A DNA stretch of 64,000 bases from Callaeas wilsoni (lineage: Eukaryota; Chordata; Aves; Passeriformes; Callaeidae), in assembly GCA_013398955.1 (NCBI GenBank), contig VWPU01003044.1, positions 124,001 through 188,000 of the forward strand. Direction: 5' to 3'. Positions 14,401 through 27,411 of the stretch are shown here, piece after piece; position 1 is the first letter of the stretch, and each line of letters begins with the position of its first letter. The position numbers were made by a program, and so were the translations under genes. Under the pieces are notes generated by a model that saw only the letters and a list, made by a program, of their open reading frames with translations, searched no databases and had not been told where the DNA came from.

Positions 14401-17400
14401 TTGAGAACCTCCCTCTCTTTCACCTTCATCTTATTTTGACCATAAAGCTCTGGAGGAAATAAAGAACTGGGCGCTGAGCAGAGATGGCAGAAAACCTTGC
14501 TGAGCTAGAAAATGGAGGTGTAGATGGAGAACAGCAGTTCTGGGTCTGAGTAAGATCACAGCCAGCTTATGGGAGACCAAGGGCTTGGAGTGCTCCGTCA
14601 TGGCCAGCAGATGCATTGGATGAGCAGCACCACAGCTGAGATGTGTGGTCCTTGAAAATCCTCCATGTAGCTGAGAACTGGGAAATCCGACAGCACACAG
14701 GAGGACTGCTGAGGATCTGGTAAGGCAAGCCAGCCAGGAAGGGAAAAAGCAAGTGACCATCCTTCATCAAAAGGGACGTGGCCAACAAAGCAGGTCAATT
14801 CTGGCCATTACCTGTTTCTACCGGTACAGTTGTGCTGAAAAACAATTATTCAGTGTTAGCTATAAGCCCGCTGAGATGTTTACACATGCTCTTTATTTCA
14901 CACTAAGCAATGGTCAAAAGGATATCACTGGAGCCTTTCATTGTAGAAAAATTGAATGAGTGCCCAGTCTTTGCAAAACAGAATGGGCAGATATGACCAC
15001 AGGGGTAACAAATACCATCCAGTGAATCACCTCCTGTGCCTGATTTTCAGACGAGTTTAGCACCTCCACCAGGGATAATGGTTTGAAGAACTCTGTGCTC
15101 AAAGGGAACAGATTTCTGAGTGGCTCAGCACTCTTTGGGAACTATCTATTCCCCTAGTATCATGGAGAGATACGCACAGGGTGAGCTGGAAGAACACGCT
15201 CTGACCCACTACAACACAGGTATGCGTCTCAGTCTTCAGTAACTAGCTGTCAGTCCTTTAAGATTATGCTGAAATGGAAAAGGATATGTAGCCTGGGAAA
15301 ATAATGGCCAAATTTGTTTAACATACTTTACAACAATGGTTATGTCACATAATTTTAAGTAAATCTTGTTCGTTAGAGGCTGAGTCCCTGCATTTGGTGC
15401 TGTAGAAGCCTGAAGGAATCACAAAGAATTTGTCTAATTGGCATCATGGATGAAGGCTGCTGAAGCATTGGGAACAACCAAATCTTCCGCACCAGTAATG
15501 ATCTTATTGCCATAGTTACAGCTGTCTGACTCTCCTTCTCCCTGCAAGTTGACAAATTGCATTAAGAGTATTTGCAAAACCTTGAAAGTCTCACCTAGGG
15601 TACAAGTAGTTGAACAGCTGCTTTCAAAGCCAGTTCTGCCTATAGTCATGCCCAATCCTGCTTCAGCTGTAGGGGAAGCCCTCATTGTCTGTAAAACCAA
15701 AACATCTGTTCACTCCTTAATCTGGGCACTGGTACCCCAGGGAACCCCTTCAGCTTTGTGGATGCTGTGCAGGCTGAGCCCTACAGAGGGCTATGAGGTA
15801 AAGCAGAAGTTTCTTATGTGCCTTCCTTCCTAGGGAAGGGAATAAATATAATTCTTGCAAACCTCTTCAGATCAGAAGCCTGGGTTAGGACAGGGACACT
15901 GAGTTGAGAGTGAGTTGGCGTTGACTTATCCTGGAAAGGCTGAAATGTCTCTTCTTTCGATGAGGTGAGAGCGTTGATTCCAGCTGCCTGTGAAATTTGA
16001 GCCATCTTTCATTTCCCATCAGGAAGCTGTGCTCTACCTGAACAGAACAGGTGTACAACAGCACAGGCTGTGAGTAAGAGCCAGAGCAAGGGCACCTATC
16101 GCTCTTGACTAAAGAGCCTCAACTCTTGTTCCGTGAATTAAAGAATAAAAGGCTCAAAGGAATACGGTTACTAACCCACTATGGGCACTTTTAATGCCAA
16201 GTCATATTCCAACCCTTACGATTTTTTTTTTCCCTCTTTGCCTTTCTGTTAGCAAACAACAGTAGCTTTTTTTTCCACTTTTTCCATTTTCAGCCCCTCT
16301 AGTCTCAAACTGGGTGGTAAACAGGGTGGCCTGACTTAGTCAGGTGCCTCACCGGTATTAAGATGAATTTTCCTTTCCAAAGCACTTTGTCTCAATTTCC
16401 TGGCTTGTTAGGATCTGTGTGGTGATTTGGGTAGTTTCAGCATACTCTGTAATCCGCCATCTGTCTTTATCCATGGAAAATGTGAGGATGTCATTGTCAG
16501 GCATGCACAGGAACTAGACTGCCAGGCATTCTTGCATGTATCTTCTCCTTATTTTATAAGCTATCTTGATAAATTAAGCATGGGTTTCATACAAACAGAC
16601 TTCCAAGGCATCACTTAGTACAAATAATGGGAGGGCAAAGGGTCCTTTTATCAAGCACACTGTCTTTGCACTCATCTGCCATCTCCTCTTGTGGACTCAT
16701 TTCAGGTGAGTCTGAAACGCATTCAAGGTTTCAGGAGAAGCATCCATTTGAATCTTTTAATTGAGGTCAGGAGAGCAGAAGCAGCAAGCAAACTTGAAAA
16801 TTTGGAAAGGGAAAAAAATATCAGTGGGTCTGAGACAAGCCTTGTTGCAAAGGGGCACAGGTTTGGTGAAAGGCAGGACATGTCTTTTTCTGACAGTTTG
16901 CTGTGACTTTTGTGATGGTGTCAGTGAGCTTCTCCTTCCTTCTCAGCCACAGTTTCCCCTCTGGACCATTGCTACGCAGGGCTCTGAGGCCACAGCAGCT
17001 TGCAGAGGGGGAATTTTTCAGTATCTCATGGGAAATGTAGTCCACTTAGAAGCCCTCACTGTGAAGAGAGAATCTGGCACAGAAATACCCATGGGGAACC
17101 ACAACTGTATTTCCAGTTAAGTGTCAGAGGCACTTGACAATTTTTAGTGTTCGACTTTTCATTAAAAAAAAACAAAACCAAACTGTTTTCAGTGAAAAAT
17201 GCTTTTCTACATTTTTTTCCCAAGCCTTTGCCTACATCTTTAGCCTACAATTAAACCTTATTATCCAGCAGTGTGGAAGGGATGAGCTCTGCATCTGTCC
17301 AACATGCTCCACACTAACTGCATTAGGCTCGCCTCCTTGGCCATGTGTATTAATGTTTTGAACTGTCACCTGTAACCAATTTCATAATGGCCATTAATAA

Positions 17401-20400
17401 CATCTAAAAGTACATGTGTATTGAAAAAGGAGGGAAGCAAGCACTCTCCTTTAGGTGATTGAACAGCTGCATTATATCTGCATTGTCTTGGCAAAGTTAC
17501 TATTTTCCTATGAAACCATGGGTTGGGATTTTTTTTGCTTGTTGGGTGAATTGACAAAGATTGCATCAGGCATGACTTAAAAGGCATTGGACCAACAAAA
17601 TACAAGGAGTCATACTGTATTATGCCTTTCCCAAGTTGTTTGAACAGTGGGTCATTTCTCAGGTATCAATAGTTTGCAATGAGAGATCAGGCTGTGGTCT
17701 GATAGGGTTTTCAAGTTGAAACCTACTGATGCAACAGTGCATGCAAAGGATGTCTGCAATCTCATCTTTGATTTTAAGTTATAACCAAGCTGTAGGAAAG
17801 AAAACCTCTGTGCCAAATAAAATATAGAATACTTTATTTTATTTAATCTTGCCCAGCAAGCTAAAATAAACATGTAATCTAGATGTACCAGGAACTCATG
17901 TAACATGATAATTACTCAGTGTGCAATCATTACAATTCCAGTAGCACTCATTACCCCAACAGCTCTCAAGTGTTTCTGCAGCAACATTTGGCTTGTAGCT
18001 ATAATGATACCGTTTTGCAAGTTTCTGAAGGCATTTTTTTGCTCTGACTAGCATTGATTGCATTTCATTTACCTTTTTGCCCCTGCTATTGTTTATTGGC
18101 AAGAGTTTATCAATTAGTTCAGTCAAGATCCCAACAAAAACTACTGTTTCACTCACTAAAAATCAATAGGGAAACTCAATAACTCTTTCCAAAACCCAAT
18201 AAAGAAGCAGCAAATAAAGTGTTCACAGCAGATATGTGCACAGGGCTTTGGTTGAATAGTTTATCTGATGAAAAAATTATGGTTTTTGTTGACTTTAACT
18301 ACCTACCGAATGCAGCCTGAACCTGCAAACAATTTGTTCCTGCCTTGCCCTTTCCCTTTTGTTTCAAAATACTGAAATAAAGGTGGTATTTTCAAAGAGG
18401 AAGTATTTTGATAGTTTAGAAAACATATCTTGAGATAAAGGTTATGGAAATGTGAAAGTACTACCATTTTTGAAGGTTAAAACTATGCTAAAACCAAGCC
18501 ACAATATTTTGTGCAGGGATAGGAAGGAAGAACAGGCAATATTATGCTGCTCAGCTCAGACCAAAGCCAGCACTCTTTGCTTCCACTTCCAGGTGACTTT
18601 GTAATTGTCCTTTTGACCTCATTGGACATCCGTTCTTCATGTTTAAAATGGGAGTCCATCTGGAGTATATTTCTGGGGACATGGGCTAAAGCTCATTTGT
18701 TCTTTTCATGAGGAGGCTAATGCAGTGACCTTCATAGCAGAAAGCAATAAGAAATTATTTTGTATTGTAGTTTGGGATGAAAAATTCAAGAGGAATATAT
18801 CTGATGACGAGCTAACTAATTCTAATGCAGAAGCAGTAGGTGTTTTCAGCAGAGTTACAGCAGGATCAGTTTTCAAATGCCTTTTAGATATGGGCAATAA
18901 TTCTTGCTCTTTTATACTACTGTGGCAGCTAGAGGCTTCCAGCCAAGCCAGGATCTGGTATACTGTGTGATGCTGTATTGTTTGTGCACACAGTGCAAGA
19001 CATTCCTGTCCCAGAAGATGTGCTAAAATAAGCAGATAAGACAAAAAAACTAAGACAAAGGAAATATTTTTTATTTTTGCTTGTTCAACTGATGAAGATA
19101 AGAGAGAAGTTAAGAGATACTTTCTGATTACCCGTGAAGTTGCAAGCACAGCCCTGAGGCAAACACTAGTACCTTCATTTCCAGTAGGATACTTTAATCT
19201 TGTATTATCCTTCATGTGCACAGGAACCAGAACACAGCAGTTGGGTAACATTGTGCTTCTCATATTTTGAAATGGTACAGAGCAAGCAGCCATTTTCGCA
19301 TAACAAAACTGCTTAAGGTTTGTCAACAATTATAATCGTGTTTAGAACAGAAAACATATATTTTTAAAGTCTGCTTCACTCTCATCAGATTAGAAAATAG
19401 CATCAAGGCAATTAAAGGAAAATTAAGAAGGATGAAACTGCTCTCAGAGTAATGGAAAAATAATTATCAGTGTGCCAGCCAATAGCGTGTTGTCCCTGCT
19501 GGATGCCAGAGGAGAAACATTTATTTTCAGAGTGCTTTTGGGACCTCATCCTACATCGTGCTCAGCTTGCTCAGTTCCCATGCAATGTTGATAGAAACTG
19601 GAGGCACCCAGCACCTCAACAGCTGCCCCAAGCATCTTCCAGGATCAGCCCACCATGGACAAGAGCAGCTTGTGTGCTGGCAATGAGAGCAACACAAAGG
19701 AGTTGAAAATACAGCAAAGGAAAATAAAAAGTGTTGGAAAATTTCATAATTAAAGATGATGGTTTTTAATCGTGATTTATTAATGTGGTTGCTGCCATGT
19801 TTCCAGTGCTTGTCTGCTGTTTTGGAAAAGCGTCTCCTTGGATGTGCCGACACATTTGTGTCTGTTTATGGTGAGAGATCTCCACAAAACGGTTCAGCAG
19901 CTGGGAGACTGCTGGTGTACTGGAAAGTGTGTTTCTCCAAGATCTGGAGAAAAGCCCTCTGAGCTTTGGCAAGGAGGTTATCATGAAGAGACTTTGAAAC
20001 CTTGCCCTCCTGCTCACAAAAAGTTAGTCCTAGGAGGAGGAATTGAAAATAAAACTCTGATTTTAATGAAAACTTTAAGAATGTCTATATTTGCTTTCAT
20101 GGCCTTTGGTTTATAAACTTGCCGCAGCAAAGGGAGAGGCCAGTAGCTGTACTGGGAGCTAGCACAGCTGCAGTTTCTCATGGCAGGGGAAAAAAATAGT
20201 GAATTTCGTTAAGCTGTTGGTTTTTATTCTGCCTTGACGCTATTTAGCAAAGGTAAATGCGTTGTGAAGATCAGGGGCACAGCGGTCGTATGCTCTGGCC
20301 TGTGACATGAGCACACATCGAATGGTTCTGAAGTCTGTCCCTTTCTTGGCTAAATAGATGATGGCAGCAGGAGAGCTTATGCCTCATCCTCCTGCTCTAA

Positions 20401-20745
20401 ATGTTCTTAGACCTTTCTAAGTACAGCCAAGGGGAGGACTTTCTTAATCAACCTCATTGGTGATCTGACTGAAGGTCTTTAGCAAGGTTTATTATTTTCT
20501 TCATCTTTGGCCTGAGTTGGCGAGATGGGTAATTAATTATAGTTTATCCATTTGTCAGGATGATTAAAGCAGCTCTGCTGTGTAGCTTGACCTTCAGGTA
20601 ATCAGAGAATTCTTTTCACTTAACACTACCCTACCATTGCATGAAATTCGTGCAGCCTCTTGCACCTGATATTTTCCTCTACGTTTTTTCTGAATGTTTT
20701 GTATTCTTCTAGTATGATGATTTTTTTTTTTTTTAATCTAGAAAA
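11441..20745. other. No gene seen; contains the longest chance frame
   Basis: A minus-strand frame at 18706-19329 runs 207 codons (about 196 from its first ATG) but has no recognised domain and no splice or promoter context. A minus-strand segment, 15595-15669, has a fair acceptor and a TAG|GTGAGA donor with one open frame, but nothing recognisable. No repeat beyond T runs was seen. Confidence 0.5.
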
Positions 20746-20786
20746 TACACAGAATCATTCTCATCAGGATTGGAAGAATTTCTGAG
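20746..20786 (-). mobile_element. Possible very degraded CR1-like 3' end
   Basis: ACACAGAATCATTCTCATCA then GGATTGGAAGAATTTCTGAG resembles the reverse-oriented CR1 terminus (CACAGAATCAT...GGTTGGAAAAGACCTCTGAG). A 14-base T run lies just upstream at 20721-20734. Divergence is high, so the call is weak. Confidence 0.3.
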
Positions 20787-23700
20787 GCCCACAAGAACAT
20801 TCAATATTAAATGTTGTGGGCAGTCTTGTAGGTTTATCAGCTTCTCCACAGATCTACATCCCTTTTATTGAAACTAACATATAAAACTTCCCTGCCTCTT
20901 AGTAATTTATTCTCTCTTTCTTTACTGAAGCTAAAGATAAATCTTTTGTGATCTTTCTCTCAGAGGTTTTATTGAAAACCACACTTTTGCTTATCGAGGA
21001 TCCTGAGAGAACCAGTTTAAATGCCTACCAGAGTGGTGGAGGGTACTGAGGCTTTTGTACTGAGAGTCCAGTCTGATGCTGGAAAGGGTATTCCTGCAAT
21101 CTTGCTTGTGCTGAAACAATAGAAAAAAATAAGGATGTCTTTCAGATTTTGTTTATCTTTGCCATTATTTGACTTGAAAAGTCTCTTCATTTCTTCCTCC
21201 TTCCAAATTCTGTCTTTCAACTTGTCTAACTAGACAATGCCAGCAGATACTCCTGTGTCTGTCTTGGGAAGGACTTTTGATCTTGGATCCTAAACTGTAG
21301 TGGTGCAGAACTGGCAACATGATGGAGGACAGGAAGCCTGAAACTTTGGCCGCCTTCCTTCTGGTGAGCTCTTGAGAAGTGCTTGGTATTTACTCCCCGG
21401 TGACTTTTCTCACAGCACCATGGTCTGTTAGTTCACCACATGTCAAAGGAAAATGTTCTAATTAAAAATACAATAGTGCCTGGTGTCGATACTGTAATTG
21501 TGTATTCATATTCATAGATCACTTCAGAAAACTCCAATACTTGCCAGAGCAGAGAAGTTGTGAGCAAAGATTCCGTAAGTCATGAGATTGCCTTAAAATC
21601 CCAAGACTCCGAGGTGTGTGGATGTGTATTTCTCTTGGGTATTTCTTTAGGGTTTATATTTTCATGCTTTCCCTGTCAGCTGAAAAGCAAGTCACTTATG
21701 AATAAAAGAAAAGCTGAGAATTTCCTTCATGTTAGAGGGCTTCAGGAGCCACAACTTGAGCATGAAATGTCACTGGATTTGTAATGAAATCATAGGAGCT
21801 GGCAGGACTGCCAGCTTTCTCTCCTTTGCCTACTTCTTAAAAACAAAACCCTTTAAAATTGGACTATTGTTCCTATAATAATTGTAATTAAATATTATTG
21901 TCCTTTAATACATACCTCCTTTTCTGTGACCTCATGTGTAATTATTTTGCATTAAACATATGATTAACAGCAGATAGAGCTGCTTGATAGTGACAAATAG
22001 CAGAGGATTTAGTGTATATCAGATGTCATTTCACCTCTTTTTTTGTGTTGATGTTTTTCAGCTGCAGTTACATATCTGCAATAAAACTGTAGTAAACACT
22101 TTGAGGAAACTTTTGCATTATTCCTTCCAAAAAAGATTTTTCTCCACAGCCCAAAATGTTGTAATTTAAAACCAAACATATGCATTGTCCGCACATTTCA
22201 AGAGGCAGCTGGATTAAAACCTTTTGGATGAGATTTTAATGAATGACTGTGTTCTCTCACTGAATCAGTGCAGGGAGTAAATTTTTAATGACTCACTAAT
22301 GAAGTTAATAGTTTTGAAAATCATTACAGTGTGATTCCATTATTTTGTTTCTTTTTGGAGTGCGACTAATGCTCCATGCATCATAGTAATGTTTTTCTTT
22401 TGGTAATTCCAAAAAAAGTTGCTCTGACTCAGAGCTTCCTCTAGGAAATGTGTTATAAAAACGGCAATTTAGAAATACTGAGATGATCAGGAGTTGGATT
22501 TAGGGTCACAATAGACCTACTTGAGGGCCAGATACTACAGCCTATAGGGCCCCTTTAGAAGGAGATAGATACCTAATATGATTTTCAAAAGTATTTGAGT
22601 AGCCTAACATCCTGATTTAAGTATGAATCAGAGGCCAAGTTTCTGTAGGCACTCTATATAAGCCTATAAGCTGCCTAGGTATTTTTCCCTTCCTTCGCTG
22701 TTTGAAATGTTTCAGATGGTCCTAGGTCTGCATTCATATGCCCACTGACCAGCAGTCTTTGCCTGGCACAATAAGAGATTTATGCACAATGCTGTGTATT
22801 CCCTTCTATCTACAGGCAGCACTTTCTATTGGCTATATTTTATGTACAGACATATCTTTTATAGGAGCCTTTTTGCTACAGTTGTCGCTATGAAAATCAT
22901 TCTGTTGTATTCAGTTCAGATTGACTACTTTGAGTGGATAAAAAAAATACCTAAAATTATTTTCTGTAATTTATCTTTTAGTCAAATGTCTGTATTGCCT
23001 GCCGAGTGAAGAGAATTTATAATAAATGTTAGCTAACAAGCTTCTTCCTTGCTAACTAGAGCATTAAATTCATTGACAAATGTTGTCATGAGTAGATTTG
23101 TGAGCAAAGAAATGGAGTTCAGAAGAAAGGAGAAGAAATGTGAGGCCACAGAAAGGGGCCTGGAGAAATTTGAAAGCTTAATGCTTGTCAGCATTAGGGA
23201 AGACCTTTATCCTGACAAAACCGTACAGGACAATATTTTATAAAGTGATTAATGGAGGTCCCCCAAACCGTACCAAAAAGTATATAGGGGTTCAGAGATA
23301 CCAAAAGGGATGGATTTAAAACTAAAACTGTGATTCCCATTGATTTGAGAGCAATTCATGGCACTAAATGAGATAAACACAGTTGATCTTATTGTTCATG
23401 AAGATTACCTCCCATATAGTTCATGGCCAGACTACCCAAGGTGTCTGAAGATATCAGGAGATGGTATTTACTGTTTTGCAGACAACGCCAGTATTGAAAC
23501 CTGCACTCAGGAAACCTTGCAGCTTGATCCTAAATGTAAAGTAACCATAAGCAACTTCCCCTCTTTCCTATCCAGCCCCAGCTAAGCATTTTGTAATTTT
23601 GACTCTTACAAGACCTTTGGAGTTAAGGAATCTCTTAGCCTGCAGCATATATTTCTACTGAGGCCTTGAGGAGCTGGTATGGGGGCATTATATTTCTGAA

Positions 23701-26700
23701 AGACACTAAATTTTAAGACATGTTGTCTCTACTTTGCATGTTTGCTACTTGTATGTTTGCTACTTGCATACTTGCATATGCGTCTGTGTCATGATGTGAT
23801 CCAGGAGATCTTCACGGATTATATCTCCTTAGTCTACAGGCCATGGACCCTGCAATAGCCTCAGTCTTGCTGTTTTGCAGGGACTAAAACCTGCTGTCAA
23901 AAGAGTGATTTGGGTTACTAGCAGAAATTAAATGCTTTCAAGGACAGGGCTACAGGAAATCAGGGTTCTATGAACCACCATGGTTGCTACCTACCCAAGA
24001 ACAGCTTGCAGATTCCACCATTTCAGTCATAAATGGGAAGTTACCCGTGTGTCCCTCATCCTGTCTCATTCCTGCTCCTGATGCTCTCTAAGTTTGTTCC
24101 CCTGTGACAGGCACACTGACTTCCTTGTTAGTCTCATGGTGGTGTTGCCTAAAACTCAGGGCTGGCACTGCCTGTGCCAGGAGCTGGCATGACTGAACAG
24201 GTCCTTAGGCAGTTTGGTTTCAAAGGAACCAATTTGTATTTTACATTGGAAGTGTCCCCCAATTTTAAGGACTAGAAAGAGATCCATGGAAAAAGAGTAA
24301 CCATCTTGAGGGGTTAGACCTTGCTAGGCAGCATGGACAAAGAAAGGGAATTCATATTTTTGGGCACCAGCCTGCAACCATCAGGCCTGGCTGTTTCTGC
24401 AGGTGCTCTGTAGTTTCTTAACAGGTTATTGCTCTATTCTTGTAGTCGCTGATACGGGTTGTAGTCAAATCTATGTAAAGTATCATAAAATTTGGATTTA
24501 GGTTCTTGCATGTTTGGGTCAATGCAGAGTTAGAGCAAACAGCATTTGGAAGGGAGGCTGTTTCATATGTGCTGCCTGTTACTGGATATTTAATTCAAGG
24601 TGAAATTCAGTGCTTTGTCCTCACAGGAAATCAGTGAACTATGCTATACACTAGAAGTTCCATGTAGAGTTCTTAGAAATGACAGTGCTGAAAAATAAAA
24701 AACCTGATATTATTGGCTCATTCAGCACTGCAGTATTTTTAAGGCTACTTATTGATAATACATAGATTCTAAATTGGTAATTCCCACTTTTAGTTATCTT
24801 ACATGTAGTTACAGCAAATGGTCCCCTCGTTCTTTAATGTAAATAAATTTGTGTGAGCATGTGTTTAATGGCCTCTTGCATATTTTCCTTTTAACGAAAA
24901 CTGGAATTTATACTACTTGAGCTAAGCACCTCCATATTTTGTGGCAGTTTACTTATCTATTGTTCTTCTGAAAACACCACAGAAAAGATAAATGGATTGG
25001 CACCAATTTGGTACTTGGGTGATTAATGTCAAAGCTATTTCTAAACCATTAGTTTGTTATACATGGCATTTTATCTTTGTTTAGAAAAAAATGTACTAAG
25101 TGCGGATGCTAGCTATAGATTAAGGAAACTTAATTTATTTTGAAATGCAATAAACTTTGGAGAGGGGATTGCCTCCAAAGGTAATGTCCTTACCCATAAG
25201 TGCTCAGTGTTAAATATTTTTATTTTAAATCCTCATTAGTTTGAGGTGATTGCCTGTCTAAATAACAATACACTTCATAAACACTGATTTATGTTTTGTT
25301 TAAAAGAACCAAACACCACCACTACTCAAGACGCATTGTTATTCCTGCGCATCCCCAGCAACTGAGGAGACTGAATAATGTGATACTCAAATTCCAGTAT
25401 CAAATTTTGTCTATGTCACTTATGAGTGAAGATATTTCATCCCCCAGCAAAAACTGAAGGCTGTCCTTTAGTGCTTTTGTCACCGATTTAAGTCACATAT
25501 GTGATTTTATGCCTGTATACAGCCTGGGTAAAGGTTTGGGTCTGGGTCCCACAGGGCCTTCAGTTTTATCAACTGCAATTTCTACTGAAAGAAGCAAAAT
25601 TTCCAGCCAGTTCATGCCGAAACAAATTTCAGTCCTGACTGTGTGGCTGTTCAGTGGATGTCGCAATGGTCAGCCAAGAGTGTCACACGTTGCAAAACGC
25701 CTGGGAGGGAATGATTCTGAGTGATACAAACTATAACACAGACACACGGTCACTATTTGCAGTATGTCACCTGAACCTGGAGAGCAATAAAGCAGGGAAA
25801 TGGAGCTATGAATTACTGTGGGGAGGGAAAGATGGTCAATAGTGTGATATTAATGAGATTCATGGTATAGATTTCCGTTTGCAGATACAGTGCTGCTGAT
25901 AGAGAAGCAGTAACAACTGTGATGTATCTCATGAAGGTTAGATCGCGTGTGCTGTCTATTTAAAAACAAGTTTTGCACCCCAAATCAGTTCTTGGTAGCT
26001 ACAAAGTTATCCAACAGCCCAAAGAGACCTTAGTCCTTGATTAGCTGGGAAATTGGAGTCATGCCCATGGCAAACCAGTTCTATGGTTTGGAATAGCACA
26101 CTTGTATTTTGACTTCTACCCTCAAATATTAGTTTCTTCCTTCCATATTGTATCTAAAAATCCTTTAATATTTCACTCTAGGGGATTAAAATGGCCTGAT
26201 TGTTGGAAGTGTTCTGCTAGAAGCAAGGAGCCAGGGAGATTGGAGAAGAGTGCCACATAACTTGAAAACATATAATTAGCACTGTCAAGCACATTTCCCC
26301 AAGGATAGGCCTCTTTAAAAGCCTTGATTTCCAGGAATCCCTATGGAGATCAACTTGTGTGTCCCAAGCACTTTTGCAAATTAGGCTGCTTATGTTGTCA
26401 ATGAGGTATCCTTGTGCAAATTTGAAACATTGATAGACGTATATCAGGTTTCTGCAGGGCTTGTGCACGGTGACTCCATGTGGACTTTGGCCATTCAAAG
26501 AATGCACTGACTGCAAGAAATATCTCAGTGTGTCCTACAGCCTGTCTGTATGTGGCATCTCATGTCACAGTAACCGAGGAGATAATTCTTTGATTGAATA
26601 GAAATAATTTTGCAAAATGAAAGCTACTGAGAAAGAAAACTGAACACAGGAAAACAGAAAACATCATGACAGAATTAATAGAGTAATCTGCTCATCAATT

Positions 26701-27186
26701 ACTGTTTGAAGAATATGTCAAGTTCTTTTCTTTTGATTTGTGTCGGATGGATCAGCAGCGCTTCCAGGAATAAAGTCATCATCTTTTTGTTCCTTTTACT
26801 ATTTTTCCTTTCCTGCCTAGGACACATAATCAATATAATAAATTTCTTCATTTTTAATGTTCCAATGTGATTTTTTTAAAAATACTTTTAGCTAAATCTT
26901 AATAGGCAAAACACCTTTTTTCCAATGATCACCTGAAGACATGCTGTTCTTCACTCCTGCTCAGCACTTGGAGTGAAACCTTCATCTGACAAGAAAGGAA
27001 AGAGGAATCAGTGACCAAGGTGTACCTTTATCTTATACCTCTACAAAGGAACCTTTTTATCCCTGGGTAGAAAATGCTGCAACTGCATTTTCACTACCTT
27101 TTTTGATATTAAATTTTAGGGTTTTCATTTAAAAAGTGGCAACCAAAACATATTTACCTCGTTATATGCGTTCCTGCTTTTGGTAG
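20787..27186. other. No gene seen
   Basis: Frames are short on both strands. Around 23330-23375 a CCCATTGATTTGAGAGCAAT-type block faintly recalls old sauropsid SINE tails but is too short to call. A small tandem repeat lies at 23741. Nothing else is supported. Confidence 0.5.
23741..23771. repeat. Short tandem repeat, about 16 bp x2 (TGTTTGCTACTTG core)
   Basis: TGTTTGCTACTTG occurs twice with a 16-bp period and continues into a degenerate third partial copy (ATACTTGCATATG). This is a minor slippage product. Confidence 0.7.
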
Positions 27187-27411
27187 GAATCATACAATTA
27201 TAGTAGAATAGTTTGGGACTTCCCTGCCATGGGCACAGACTTCTGTCACTACATCAGGTTGCTTAAAGCTATTTGACTTTGATCACTTCCAATGATGAGA
27301 CAGCCACAGTTTCTCTGGGAAACCTGTTTCAGTCTCTCCCCCTTCATTGTAAAAAATGTCTTCTTTACATCCAGTCTAACTTTACCCTCTTTCAGACATG
27401 GAGGTTTTGAA
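27187..27411 (-). mobile_element. CR1 LINE fragment, about 225 bp, inactive
   Basis: On the plus strand this segment carries the characteristic avian CR1 order in reverse orientation: a degraded ATCATACAATTATAG terminus, CCCTGCCATGGGCACAGAC, CAGGTTGCTTAAAGC, TCACTTCCAATGATGAGACA, TTCTCTGGGAAACCTGTTTC, then CATCCAGTCTAACTTTACCC and CTCTTTCAG. Compared with typical copies, about 35 bp are missing between the 3' terminus and the CCCTGCCATGGGC block, where the usual TTGGAAGGGACCTT segment should be. The copy is 5'-truncated and non-coding. It is the longest mobile-element relic in the window. Confidence 0.9.

Noticed and set aside
18706..19329. Longest frame in the window (207 codons, minus strand) with a hydrophobic central stretch
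   Set aside because: It begins at TTG (first ATG about 11 codons in) and has no recognisable domain, splice context or promoter. A frame of this length is roughly what one expects once by chance among several thousand frames in 64 kb.
23049..23585. Two neighbouring plus-strand frames that look somewhat protein-like (for example EMEFRRKEKKCEATERGLEKF)
   Set aside because: The frames do not share a phase, lack clear splice sites between them, and no family is recognised.
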